A DNA stretch of 22,380 nucleotides. Origin: an uncultured Lachnospiraceae bacterium (lineage in GTDB: Bacteria; Bacillota; Clostridia; Lachnospirales; Lachnospiraceae). This document shows positions 15,415 to 22,380 of the stretch, in pieces. The notes beneath the pieces are model-generated. The model did not search any database and had not been told where the DNA came from. It saw only the letters and a program-made list of their open reading frames with translations. Location: positions 1 to 22,380 of the forward strand of contig CAJUDX010000049.1 of the NCBI GenBank assembly GCA_910584785.1. The letters run 5' to 3'. Position 1 is the first letter of the stretch; the number at the start of each line of letters is the position of its first letter. The position numbers and the translations under genes were made by a program.

Positions 15415-15474
15415 AGAAGAAATTGGAAATATAGAGATTGACCATTAACCTGCAAAAAAGAGGGGGAGAACACC

Positions 15475-16923
15475 ATGTTAATTAACGACGAAAGTTGCAA
15501 TGCAGAGAAAACCATTCTGCGCTATCAGGAAAACGGAATTGTTGATCTGCTGGGCAGCGACTGGTACGGGATTTTGCTGCTCTCGCCGGGGGACAGGATC
15601 TATTTGGATACCTATAACGATATTCATGGGATTGGCAATGAAATCCCCCTCCGTTTTGTGGAGCATTGTATCCGGTGGGACAGTCTGCAGCAGCAAAAGA
15701 CGTATAGCTATAAATTTGAAGGCAGGCATTTTTTTATCTACACCATTCGGCTGACGGAAAAGGGAAATCAGGTATTTTTTCTGCACTGCAAGGTGGACGG
15801 ACCATTTGATGAACGGGATATTCAGTGGTATGAGTTATACAGCACCACGGGACAGCAGAGGATTTTACTGGAAAACGAACTGGTACAGGAGAAGAATTAT
15901 CTTTCGGGAATTTTGGAGAGCACGGAGGGCTGTATTGCCGTGGTTGACGCTGACTATACGATTCTTTCGGCAAATGACAACGCGCAGGAATTATTTGGCG
16001 ATAATTTAATTACCGGTTCAAAGGAGATGCTCTCGGTTATTAAGGCTGTGGATAAGGTGCTTTTGATGAAGGAAAAACAAATTCTTCCCCGTGTGCTGTT
16101 AAATGGAATGGAGAATGAACTGGGCTGTTCCATTTATAAGTTTGTTTTGACTCCATTAAAAAGCAGCAAGGGTAAGGTGGGGTGTGTGGTTATCGTTGCC
16201 ACAGATATTACACAGAAATTTATCCATCGGAGACGGGCGGCACAGAGACAGAATTTTCAGATTTTGGGGGACGCAACCTTTGAAATGTCTAAGGATATGC
16301 GCACGCCGCTGATGAATATTCAGGGCTGCGCCAGTCTGCTTTTAGATGAACCAAACCTGACGGAAGAGATGCAGGAGCTGCTTAATTTTATTCAAACTGA
16401 AGCCAGGCATATCAGCCAGATTAATGATCAGCTGATTTCCTTCTGCAACCTGACAGAGGAGACTTCCTGCGCCCAGATGCGCATTCACCATGTACTGCAA
16501 AACTGTGTTTCTGCCCTTTACCGGGAGAGGAGCAGGAAAAAACTAATCATAAGGACGCATATTGAAGAAGAAATGCCTATGGTACAGGTGAAAAATGTGG
16601 ACTTGCACCAGTTATTTTTTAATCTTCTGCTCAGTTCCCTCTCTTCGATTAGGGAAAAAGGAAGTATCGATGTGAGCAGCCATTATGATAAACAAAAGAT
16701 AGCGGTTGTGGTGGAAATTGCGGAAGATGGCAAGGAAGGGGGGCAGGAAGGTGAGGAAGATCTGCTTTATGTGAGAAGCGGCAGCGGGAATCTGCAGAAC
16801 TGGATCGATGTCCCCTTGCTGATGGCAAAAAAAATTACGCTGGACTATGGAGGAACGTTGGAAATTAAACGGCAGGAGGATGGACGTCAGGTTCGGATGG
16901 TAACATTGCCCTGTACTGCATAA
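15475..16923 (+). CDS. Cytoplasmic PAS sensor with degenerate histidine-kinase core
   Basis: A 482-residue soluble protein without membrane segments. Residues 1-140 are an unrecognised N-terminal domain. A PAS domain covers about 143-250 (GILESTEGCIAVVDADYTILSANDNA, shortened here as ILESTEGC to SANDNA). A HisKA-like helix pair follows at about 260-330, then a HATPase-like region to the end. In the H-box MSKDMRTPL, Lys273 (codon 16291-16293) stands where His is phosphorylated. The N-box reads NLLLSS, with Ser387 for the invariant Asn. The glycine boxes are not recognisable. It is therefore probably not an active kinase, and may control its partner by binding, as NifL does with NifA. It starts with AGGGGGAG upstream and lies 130 bases before the sigma-54 activator gene. 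Membership in the family is clear; loss of activity is inferred. Confidence 0.82.
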   Translation: MLINDESCNAEKTILRYQENGIVDLLGSDWYGILLLSPGDRIYLDTYNDIHGIGNEIPLRFVEHCIRWDSLQQQKTYSYKFEGRHFFIYTIRLTEKGNQVFFLHCKVDGPFDERDIQWYELYSTTGQQRILLENELVQEKNYLSGILESTEGCIAVVDADYTILSANDNAQELFGDNLITGSKEMLSVIKAVDKVLLMKEKQILPRVLLNGMENELGCSIYKFVLTPLKSSKGKVGCVVIVATDITQKFIHRRRAAQRQNFQILGDATFEMSKDMRTPLMNIQGCASLLLDEPNLTEEMQELLNFIQTEARHISQINDQLISFCNLTEETSCAQMRIHHVLQNCVSALYRERSRKKLIIRTHIEEEMPMVQVKNVDLHQLFFNLLLSSLSSIREKGSIDVSSHYDKQKIAVVVEIAEDGKEGGQEGEEDLLYVRSGSGNLQNWIDVPLLMAKKITLDYGGTLEIKRQEDGRQVRMVTLPCTA

Positions 16924-16927
16924 CTTC

Positions 16928-16957
16928 CATACAGCTCGTGTATGCTTGCGGCTTTTT
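16928..16957 (+). terminator. Weak hairpin after the sensor gene
   Basis: CATACA (16928-16933) and TGTATG (16939-16944) form a six-pair stem; five T follow at 16953-16957, eight bases further on. The stem is AT-rich and the T run is distant, so it may at most reduce read-through into the activator gene. Confidence 0.25.
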
Positions 16958-16968
16958 GTGTTTCTGAT

Positions 16969-17001
16969 AATGGTCGGTACATGAATGGTCGGTACATGAA
17001 T
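16969..17001 (+). repeat. Perfect 15-base tandem repeat, 2.2 copies
   Basis: ATGGTCGGTACATGA occurs at 16970-16984 and again at 16985-16999, with identity continuing one base to the left and two to the right. It lies in the leader between the sensor and activator genes, 53 bases before the activator start. Confidence 0.85.
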
Positions 17002-17053
17002 TGTGATGGTAAAGGGATGAGGGTATTCAGCTACAGACAAGGGGGAAGTTTGG

Positions 17054-18433
17054 ATGAAACGGATTTTAATTGCTGATCACTCGGAAATTGCCAACCGTAT
17101 GTTCTGCACCGGATTATCAAAGTGCGGCTTTTTTGTAACTGCTGTGGCAAATGTTCGTGATTTAATTCATCAGTGCAGTATTGGTCATTATGATTTGCTG
17201 TTAATGGATTTATATTTAGATAAAACAAATCAGCTGGAACAAATTCTATATTTAAAAAAGCTATGTCCCGGATTGTTTATTTTGGTGATGAGTGATGAGC
17301 CGGACGTGTCCAGTGCGGTTCAGGCCATGAAGAACGGGGCCGATGATTTTATTGAAAAGCCCTGTGAATTAAATCTGCTGACAGGCAAGATTCAGGAATT
17401 GTTAAACTCTGAAGCCGGATGGAAAGAAAAACGCTGCCGGGAAGAAGAGGAAGATGGGAGCTGGAACAGTGAGAGACCAGTGGAACGTATTGAAGAGGTG
17501 GTGGCAAAGGTCAGGGATTACCAGACAACCGTATTAATTACGGGTGAGAGCGGAACAGGAAAGACGATGCTGGCGAAAAAAATTCATTTTACCAGCATTA
17601 GAAAAGGAATGCCTTTCGTTCATGTTAATTGTTCAGCGATTCCTCCAAATCTCTTTGAAAGTGAGCTGTTTGGCTATGAAAAGGGGGCGTTTACCGGGGC
17701 GCTTAGGACGAAGCCCGGAAAATTTGAGGCAGCTGGAGCAGGAACGATATTCCTGGATGAAATCGGCCTGATTCCCATTCACCTTCAGTCGAAGCTGCTG
17801 AATGTTTTGCAGGAGAGGTGTTTTGAGCGCGTGGGCGGAAATGAAAGTATTGTGATGGAGGCCCGTGTGATTGCGGCAACAAATGCTAATCTGGAACAAT
17901 GCGTGGAGGCAGGGACTTTTCGCCGGGATTTATACTATCGGTTAAATGTAATACAGCTGGAAATGCCGCCTTTGCGCTACCGCCGGGAAGATCTGCACAG
18001 TCTGACGGTGCAGTTTATTCAGCGGTTTTGTCAGAACTTTGGAAAGGCTGTGCCCAAGATTAGCGAGTCCTTTTGGCAGGCTGTGGAAAACTATGGCTGG
18101 CCGGGAAATATCCGTGAATTGGAAAATGCGATTGAAAGCGCGGTTGTCCTCTGCGGGGAAAGCTTAGATGCCCGGTGCCTGCCCCTTAGGGTGACTTGTT
18201 TGCCATTTGGCAGCAATAAGGTAAATCCGGTGCCAGTATCCAATAATGCGTCAAATCCTGTACCGCATCATTTAAAGCAGTATTTAAAGCAGCAGGAGGA
18301 TGCAATGATTCTGGAAGCATTAAGTAAATTTAACGGACGAAAGGAAAAGGCTGCACAGTACCTGGGCATTTCGGACAGGACACTGCGCTATAAAATCAGC
18401 AATATGGAAGGGAAAAGCCATCAGGATAAATGA
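17054..18433 (+). CDS. Sigma-54-dependent response regulator (REC-AAA+-Fis HTH)
   Basis: A 459-residue bacterial enhancer-binding protein. Residues 1-115 are a receiver domain with phosphoacceptor Asp52, Ser80 and Lys102; the acidic pair is Asp8-His9 instead of Asp-Asp. The AAA+ domain covers about 145-375, with Walker A GESGTGKT (164-171), the sigma-54 contact loop GAFTGA (211-216), Walker B TIFLDE (231-236), the arginine region RRDLYYRLN (290-298) and WPGNIREL (349-356). A Fis-type helix-turn-helix lies at about 415-450 (KAAQYLGISDRTLRYKI). A run of G ending at 17045 serves the ATG at 17054. It should remodel RNA polymerase-sigma-54 at the promoters at 10392-10407 and 10617-10632. The C-terminus and stop sit inside a 34-base tandem repeat. 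The effect of His9 on phosphorylation is uncertain. Confidence 0.92.
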   Translation: MKRILIADHSEIANRMFCTGLSKCGFFVTAVANVRDLIHQCSIGHYDLLLMDLYLDKTNQLEQILYLKKLCPGLFILVMSDEPDVSSAVQAMKNGADDFIEKPCELNLLTGKIQELLNSEAGWKEKRCREEEEDGSWNSERPVERIEEVVAKVRDYQTTVLITGESGTGKTMLAKKIHFTSIRKGMPFVHVNCSAIPPNLFESELFGYEKGAFTGALRTKPGKFEAAGAGTIFLDEIGLIPIHLQSKLLNVLQERCFERVGGNESIVMEARVIAATNANLEQCVEAGTFRRDLYYRLNVIQLEMPPLRYRREDLHSLTVQFIQRFCQNFGKAVPKISESFWQAVENYGWPGNIRELENAIESAVVLCGESLDARCLPLRVTCLPFGSNKVNPVPVSNNASNPVPHHLKQYLKQQEDAMILEALSKFNGRKEKAAQYLGISDRTLRYKISNMEGKSHQDK

Positions 18434-18527
18434 AGAACGGCAAGGGAAAAGCCATCAGGATAAATGAAGAACGGCAAGGGAAAAGCCATCAGGACAAATG
18501 AAGAATGGCAAGGGAAATGAAGAATAG
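18410..18527 (+). repeat. 34-base tandem repeat, three full copies and a partial
   Basis: Copies at 18410-18443, 18444-18477 and 18478-18511 start GGGAAAAGCCATCAGG. Copies one and two are identical; the third has two substitutions. A partial copy with an internal deletion follows to about 18527. The first copy encodes the end of the activator, including its TGA. Since 34 is not a multiple of three, later copies are read in other frames. Each full junction places GG and GC ten bases apart (CGGCAAGGGAAAAGC), a weak sigma-54-like pattern. Confidence 0.9.
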
Positions 18528-18581
18528 TATCCGTAAGATGAAAACCACTGGAAAGACGAAGAAGCAGAACAGGAAAGTGTG

Positions 18582-20174
18582 ATGATGAGCCTATGGAAAT
18601 TATTTGAGCGTTCAGTTCAGTTATATCATAAAAAAACTGCCTTGATTGAGGTAAATAGGCGGATTAGCTTTGATGAACTCTGGGAAATAAGCTGTAGGAT
18701 GGGCCGACGGCTTTGGGAAGAGGCAGAAGAAAAAAAACAAAGAAGAGTATTGATATTAGCAAGAAATTCGATTGAAGAAATAGCCGTATTTCTCGGCTGT
18801 TTTCAGACAGGGCTTATTGCCTGTCCGGTGAATTGGCGGCATTCGGCAAAAGAATTAGAGAAGCTTTTGGCGGACTACCCGGATGCAGTATTGCTCAGTG
18901 ATCGCAAATCCAGCGAATTAATGCGGCAGGCTGGGGCGGAGAATGTTCTTTTGCTGGAGGAGATGGATTCTGCATGGGGTTCTGGGTGTCTGAAGAGAAA
19001 AGACAGGTTGGATTCTGACCGGGAAACCGAGTGTTTGGTGAAAGAAGCAGTGTTAACTTATGGTGAAGATAAATGTTATTTTGGGAACGGGGCTGGGCCG
19101 GAGGATATTGCGGTGCAGCTGTTCACCAGCGGAAGCACAGGCACACCCAAAGAGGTAGGGCATACACATGGCGGGCTGATGGCGTATTTGTATACCTATG
19201 CTTTGGAATCCCGCTGGACAGCGGAGGAGATTTATCAGACCAGTGCAAATTTATTTCATTTATCAGGTCTTTCGATTATTCTCAGCCTGTTGATTGGAAG
19301 TACAACGGTGTTTTTTGACCATTTTGACTCTATGGAATTTTTGCAGGTGATGGAGAGAGAAAAAAGCAGTCGAGTCAGCATGATTCCTACCTTAATTATT
19401 CGCCTTCTTCAGGATAAAAGGATGCAGGAGTTTGATTTTTCCTCGGTAAAAAAGATTGTTTATGGAGGTTCGCCGATGAACGAGCATGTGGTGCTTCAGG
19501 CAATGGAACGGTTTCATTGTCAGATGGAGCAGGCGTATGGGGCGACGGAGAGCTGCTGTATGGCAATTCTTCTGCCGGAGGATCACCAGCGTGCGGCGGA
19601 CCATGTGCAGGACAGGAAAATTCTGCGGTCGGCCGGGCGTCCCCTTCCTTTGGTTCAGGTAAGGATTCGTCAGGAGACCACTGGGGATGAGGGAAAGAAA
19701 GAGGCCTGCGGGGAAATTGAGGTAAAAAGTCCGTTTCTATGTACCTGGGATGCAAAAAAGGGACAGTACGGCACAGCGGACGGTTATCATCCAACAGGGG
19801 ATATGGGATGGGTGGACAGTGACGGCTATTTATATCTGGCGGGGCGAAAGCATGACTTGATTATTTCCGGCGGGGAAAATGTGTATCCTAAAGAGGTGGA
19901 GGATTGCATTGCTGGTCTGACAGCCGTGGAAGCGGTCTGTGTTTTGGGAATGCCGGAGCCGTGCTGGGGGGAGATGGTGGTAGCCTGTGTGGTGCGAAAA
20001 GAGAATGTTTCCCTTAGCGAGGATGAGGTGATTTCCTGGTGCCGCCAGCACATTGCCGGATATAAAAAGCCCAAAAAAGTGGTTTTCTGCGATTATCTGC
20101 CGGAAAATGCCAACGGCAAGGTTTCCCGTCCGCTGCTGAGAAAGTATTTAGAGGATTATATTTTTAAAAAATAG
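18582..20174 (+). CDS. AMP-forming acyl-CoA ligase (ANL superfamily, CaiC-like)
   Basis: A protein of about 530 residues that adenylates a carboxylic acid and transfers it to CoA. Core motifs in order: the phosphate loop TSGSTGTPKEV at about 182-192 (Glu where most members have Gly), YGATE, the hinge region YHPTGDMG, GRKHDLIISGGENVYPKEVE, and the adenylation Lys513 in NANGKVSR. Length and motif set match medium-chain or aromatic acyl-CoA ligases and the carnitine ligase CaiC. Adjacent GTG 18579, ATG 18582 and ATG 18585 are all possible starts. AGGAAAG (18571-18577) favours one of the two ATGs. It lies about 150 bases after the activator, beyond the tandem repeat, and probably primes the CoA cycle of the island. 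The acid itself is unknown. Confidence 0.88.
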   Translation: MMSLWKLFERSVQLYHKKTALIEVNRRISFDELWEISCRMGRRLWEEAEEKKQRRVLILARNSIEEIAVFLGCFQTGLIACPVNWRHSAKELEKLLADYPDAVLLSDRKSSELMRQAGAENVLLLEEMDSAWGSGCLKRKDRLDSDRETECLVKEAVLTYGEDKCYFGNGAGPEDIAVQLFTSGSTGTPKEVGHTHGGLMAYLYTYALESRWTAEEIYQTSANLFHLSGLSIILSLLIGSTTVFFDHFDSMEFLQVMEREKSSRVSMIPTLIIRLLQDKRMQEFDFSSVKKIVYGGSPMNEHVVLQAMERFHCQMEQAYGATESCCMAILLPEDHQRAADHVQDRKILRSAGRPLPLVQVRIRQETTGDEGKKEACGEIEVKSPFLCTWDAKKGQYGTADGYHPTGDMGWVDSDGYLYLAGRKHDLIISGGENVYPKEVEDCIAGLTAVEAVCVLGMPEPCWGEMVVACVVRKENVSLSEDEVISWCRQHIAGYKKPKKVVFCDYLPENANGKVSRPLLRKYLEDYIFKK

Positions 20175-20193
20175 TTTATTTTAAATCTTTTTT
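20163..20193 (+). terminator. Possible AT-only terminator after the ligase gene
   Basis: TTTAAAA (20163-20169) pairs with TTTTAAA (20179-20185), and six T follow at 20188-20193. The stem contains no G-C pair, so it is weak; it overlaps the last codons of the ligase. Confidence 0.3.
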
Positions 20194-20203
20194 ACTAAAT
20201 TCG

Positions 20204-20232
20204 TTGAAAGAGTAAGGATTTAATGTTATACT
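20204..20232 (+). promoter_or_regulatory. Sigma-A promoter of the DUF4234/DUF2752 pair
   Basis: TTGAAA (20204-20209), a 17-base spacer and TATACT (20227-20232). The start would be near 20239, inside the palindrome at 20234-20259, leaving a leader of about 230 bases before the next gene. Confidence 0.65.
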
Positions 20233-20233
20233 T

Positions 20234-20259
20234 CGAACAGATATGGGGGTATCTGTTCG
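20234..20259. promoter_or_regulatory. 26-base palindrome over the transcription start
   Basis: CGAACAGATA (20234-20243) and TATCTGTTCG (20250-20259) are a perfect ten-base inverted repeat around TGGGGG. It begins one base after the -10 box. No T-run follows, so a repressor site or a 5' mRNA hairpin is likelier than a terminator. The remaining leader to 20471 shows no convincing gene. Confidence 0.65.
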
Positions 20260-20471
20260 TTAAGAAGGCAATATTGCAGTAATTTCTGCTAAATATGGAT
20301 AAGGAATAATTTATTTTTTATATTGATTAATGTTCATATGGATGCGTTTGCAGCATTTCAGATTCCCCAATTAGCACAGGCAGATATGTTTTGCTTTTTA
20401 CAGACAACAGCAGTGTATGGTTGCGTCCAAAATAATCGGGCAGAGATATTTGCCGGAATAGGGGGAAGAGG

Positions 20472-21749
20472 ATGATTTGCTGGAAATGTGGACATCTTAA
20501 TGAGGACACAAAACAGTTTTGTGATCAGTGCGGCGCAAATATCTGGCACGCTGAACCGGTTTCAAACGGTCAGCAGCAAACGGCAGAAAATGCAGAAAGG
20601 GGCCAGACCGGGGCAGGAATCCAAGGGAATCCGACAGCTGCACATTCGGGCAGCCGACAGCCGCAGTTTCCGGTGAAGCCGGCGTTGGCAGAGAAGGAAA
20701 AAAGTGGTGCGGTAAAAATTGTTGCAATTGTCTTTGCTGTTCTTTATCTAATCAGAACAGTAATGTTTATTCCTTCATTTTTTTCTACAATTTTAGGAGT
20801 TTTTGATTATTCTTCTATTTTTATATCGCTGATTAATCTTATATTTGCCATAGCATGGATGATTTCCTTTATCCTTTTAGTAGGCTCGCTGGTTGTACTA
20901 GCGATGCGCCGCACCGAAGCAAATGAAGAAAGTTTGTATCTGGCTGTTGTTTTAGCGGAGGTTCTGCATGTTATTGTGTCACTGATCCGCATGATTTGGA
21001 AAACCGTTTATACTTTCACGTTATATCGGGGAAGGATGGGATCTAAGACGGTCTTAACTGAACTGATGGTTATTTTATTTGCTTTTTTGGTTTTAGGGAC
21101 TCTTTTTGCCTTATTTGTCAGGGAGGGTAAAAAGCCGTTGTTGGGAAAAGATAAGTGTATATTAAAACAGATGGTAAAGGACCTGCCAACGGTGCTTCAG
21201 ACAGAATTTGAAATACTTTCTGCTAACCTATCCAAGGCAAAAGGAAACAAAGACAGTACATATCAGGGACAGGTTTCATTTGACAAAGGTGGCTATGGAG
21301 GACAGCCTTCTAATCCGCCGGGGGTGGCAGGAGGGCCATTAAAGACACACCGGGGAGTACTTTTGTTCATTGTATTAACCTTCATAACTTGTGGTATTTA
21401 TCCCTGGTATTTTTATTACAGTGTTGCGAAAGATGCAAATATTATCTGTGAGGGGGACGGCGAAGAAACTGCCGGACTGCTTAAGCATATTCTGCTGCTT
21501 TTTGTTACCTGTGGAATTTATGAGTATATCTGGCACTGCCAGTTTGCAGACCGTCTGCGCAGAAATGCGTCCAGATATGGGGTAACGATAGAAGAAAATG
21601 GGACAACGGTACTTTTATGGTTTATACCAGGTTCCTTCTGCTGCGGAATCGGAAGTTTTGTGGCATATCATATTCAAATGAAAAACTTAAATAAGATGGC
21701 AAGAGCATACAATGGAAAGATGTTTGCGCAAAACAGAACAAATGTTTAA
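20472..21749 (+). CDS. Zinc-ribbon membrane protein with DUF4234 domain
   Basis: A 425-residue protein. It opens with a zinc ribbon (Cys3, Cys6, Cys17, Cys20 as CWKC and CDQC), followed by a Gln/Gly-rich flexible linker to about residue 75. About four hydrophobic segments lie between 78 and 222, then a soluble stretch with a Gly/Pro-rich part near 275-295. A C-terminal DUF4234-like domain covers about 300-410, with the repeated motif TCGIY at two places and about three membrane segments. Zinc-ribbon/DUF4234 proteins are common in Clostridia and have no established function that I know. The start is supported by AGGGGG six bases upstream. The next gene overlaps its end. It appears independent of the acyl-CoA island, with its own promoter and palindrome. 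Confidence 0.8.
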   Translation: MICWKCGHLNEDTKQFCDQCGANIWHAEPVSNGQQQTAENAERGQTGAGIQGNPTAAHSGSRQPQFPVKPALAEKEKSGAVKIVAIVFAVLYLIRTVMFIPSFFSTILGVFDYSSIFISLINLIFAIAWMISFILLVGSLVVLAMRRTEANEESLYLAVVLAEVLHVIVSLIRMIWKTVYTFTLYRGRMGSKTVLTELMVILFAFLVLGTLFALFVREGKKPLLGKDKCILKQMVKDLPTVLQTEFEILSANLSKAKGNKDSTYQGQVSFDKGGYGGQPSNPPGVAGGPLKTHRGVLLFIVLTFITCGIYPWYFYYSVAKDANIICEGDGEETAGLLKHILLLFVTCGIYEYIWHCQFADRLRRNASRYGVTIEENGTTVLLWFIPGSFCCGIGSFVAYHIQMKNLNKMARAYNGKMFAQNRTNV

Positions 21750-22131
21750 GCGGATGAAAAAAGAGGATTTGGCGGCAGTGGCTGCGATTGTCGGGATTTA
21801 TGGCATTATGGGAATGTTGGGTATAACCTGTCCCATTCTCTTTATGACAGGAGTTTCCTGTGCGGGCTGTGGGATGACCAGGGCATGGCTGTCGCTGCTT
21901 CGGCTTGATTTACAAGCTGCATTTTACTACCATCCACTGTTTTGGCTTCCAGCTTTGATAATGATTCTCCTTTTATTGGATAAAAGAATATTTAAACAAT
22001 GGTATTGGCTTTGGGCAGCGCTTTTTTTGCTGGTATATGGAATACGGATGTTTATAGGGCAGGGTGACATAGTGGTGTTTCGACCAGAAGAAGGGTTTTT
22101 GTTCCGTGTTATTGTAAGGATGGTTCTTTGA
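21742..22131 (+). CDS. DUF2752 membrane protein
   Basis: A small membrane protein of about 129 residues with the DUF2752 hallmark: CP near the end of the first hydrophobic segment, then TGVSCAGCGMTRAW. Two or three further membrane segments follow. The function of the family is not established. The start is uncertain: in-frame ATGs occur at 21712, 21742 and 21754, none with a good ribosome site. ATG 21742 is chosen because it overlaps the stop of the preceding gene by only eight bases, which suits translational coupling; 21712 would add ten residues. It is co-transcribed with the DUF4234 gene and closed by the terminator at 22195. DUF2752 genes often sit beside other small membrane-protein genes in Clostridia. 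Confidence 0.8.
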   Translation: MFKRMKKEDLAAVAAIVGIYGIMGMLGITCPILFMTGVSCAGCGMTRAWLSLLRLDLQAAFYYHPLFWLPALIMILLLLDKRIFKQWYWLWAALFLLVYGIRMFIGQGDIVVFRPEEGFLFRVIVRMVL

Positions 22132-22194
22132 AGAACTATATGAGTTCTGCAATGTAATCTGCTATATTTTTATTTATGGTGTTCATAATTAAAC

Positions 22195-22235
22195 GCCCTG
22201 ACAGTGAAAATTTTGTGCTGTCAGGGCAGTTTTTT
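22195..22235 (+). terminator. Intrinsic terminator of the DUF4234/DUF2752 unit
   Basis: GCCCTGACAG (22195-22204) pairs perfectly with CTGTCAGGGC (22218-22227) and is followed, after AG, by six T (22230-22235). It lies about 65 bases after the DUF2752 stop. The remaining bases to the window end show nothing I can assign. Confidence 0.88.
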
Positions 22236-22380
22236 GTTTGTTTTAACCTATCAAGAAAGTTCCTCTCTTCTAAGTCGCAAAGACCAAAAAATTATAGGCT
22301 GATAAATCATATTCAAAACGGTTTTTTATTCCCGACAATGAAAACGCTTGGCGGAAAAGACCAGTAAAATCAAGGGTTTG

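Noticed and set aside
20234..20259. SOS (LexA/DinR) box, since the arms start CGAAC and end GTTCG
   Set aside because: The Gram-positive SOS box has four bases between CGAAC and GTTCG; here there are sixteen.
20338..20475. A 45-codon frame ending in an ATGA overlap with the DUF4234 gene start
   Set aside because: No ribosome binding site before its ATG and no recognisable composition; it is probably leader sequence.
22176..22367. A 63-codon frame after the DUF2752 gene
   Set aside because: It runs through the intrinsic terminator at 22195-22235 and has no ribosome site.

Overview
The window looks like chromosome of an anaerobic Firmicute, probably class Clostridia and near Lachnospiraceae. 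The evidence is strong AGGAGG-type ribosome binding sites, sigma-A promoters with near-consensus -35/-10 boxes, an oxygen-sensitive [4Fe-4S] cysteine desulfidase, a TSCPD-domain protein, and an Etf/acyl-CoA dehydrogenase module of clostridial type. No rRNA, tRNA, CRISPR array, phage gene or transposase gene was seen.

Left part (1-7182): a 132-base structured inverted-repeat element (6-137) precedes a predicted cysteine desulfidase (253-1539) and a small TSCPD protein (1617-1880). A GntR/FCD regulator (2022-2651, minus) is divergent from an ABC importer of the PotABCD polyamine type: ATPase, two permeases and a lipoprotein receptor (2832-7182). The promoters of regulator and importer share a short intergenic region with a palindrome. 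Several polyamine-contacting residues of the receptor are replaced, so its ligand may not be a polyamine.

Middle part (7187-20174): a catabolic or respiratory island for an unidentified carboxylic acid. On the minus strand lie etfB, etfA and an SLC13-like permease broken by a one-base frameshift. On the plus strand lie an acyl-CoA dehydrogenase, a crotonase-fold protein, an MFS carboxylate-type transporter, a CaiB/BaiF-type CoA-transferase, a PAS sensor with a degenerate histidine-kinase core, a sigma-54 activator (REC-AAA+-Fis HTH) and an AMP-forming acyl-CoA ligase. The parts list resembles the enterobacterial cai/fix (carnitine) system, but active-site residues differ. Two divergent sigma-54 (-24/-12) promoters lie in the etfB/dehydrogenase intergenic region, so the encoded activator probably switches on both arms. 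The sensor and activator appear to have their own sigma-A promoter. The sensor lacks the phosphoacceptor His and the N-box Asn, and the receiver lacks one acidic Mg-binding residue, so signalling may not be a normal phosphorelay.

Right part (20175-22380): a strong sigma-A promoter with a 26-base palindrome just after its -10 box, a zinc-ribbon/DUF4234 membrane protein, a small DUF2752 membrane protein, and a good intrinsic terminator.

Short tandem duplications (15-34 base units) recur at gene junctions in and around the island. Two of them run through a stop codon.
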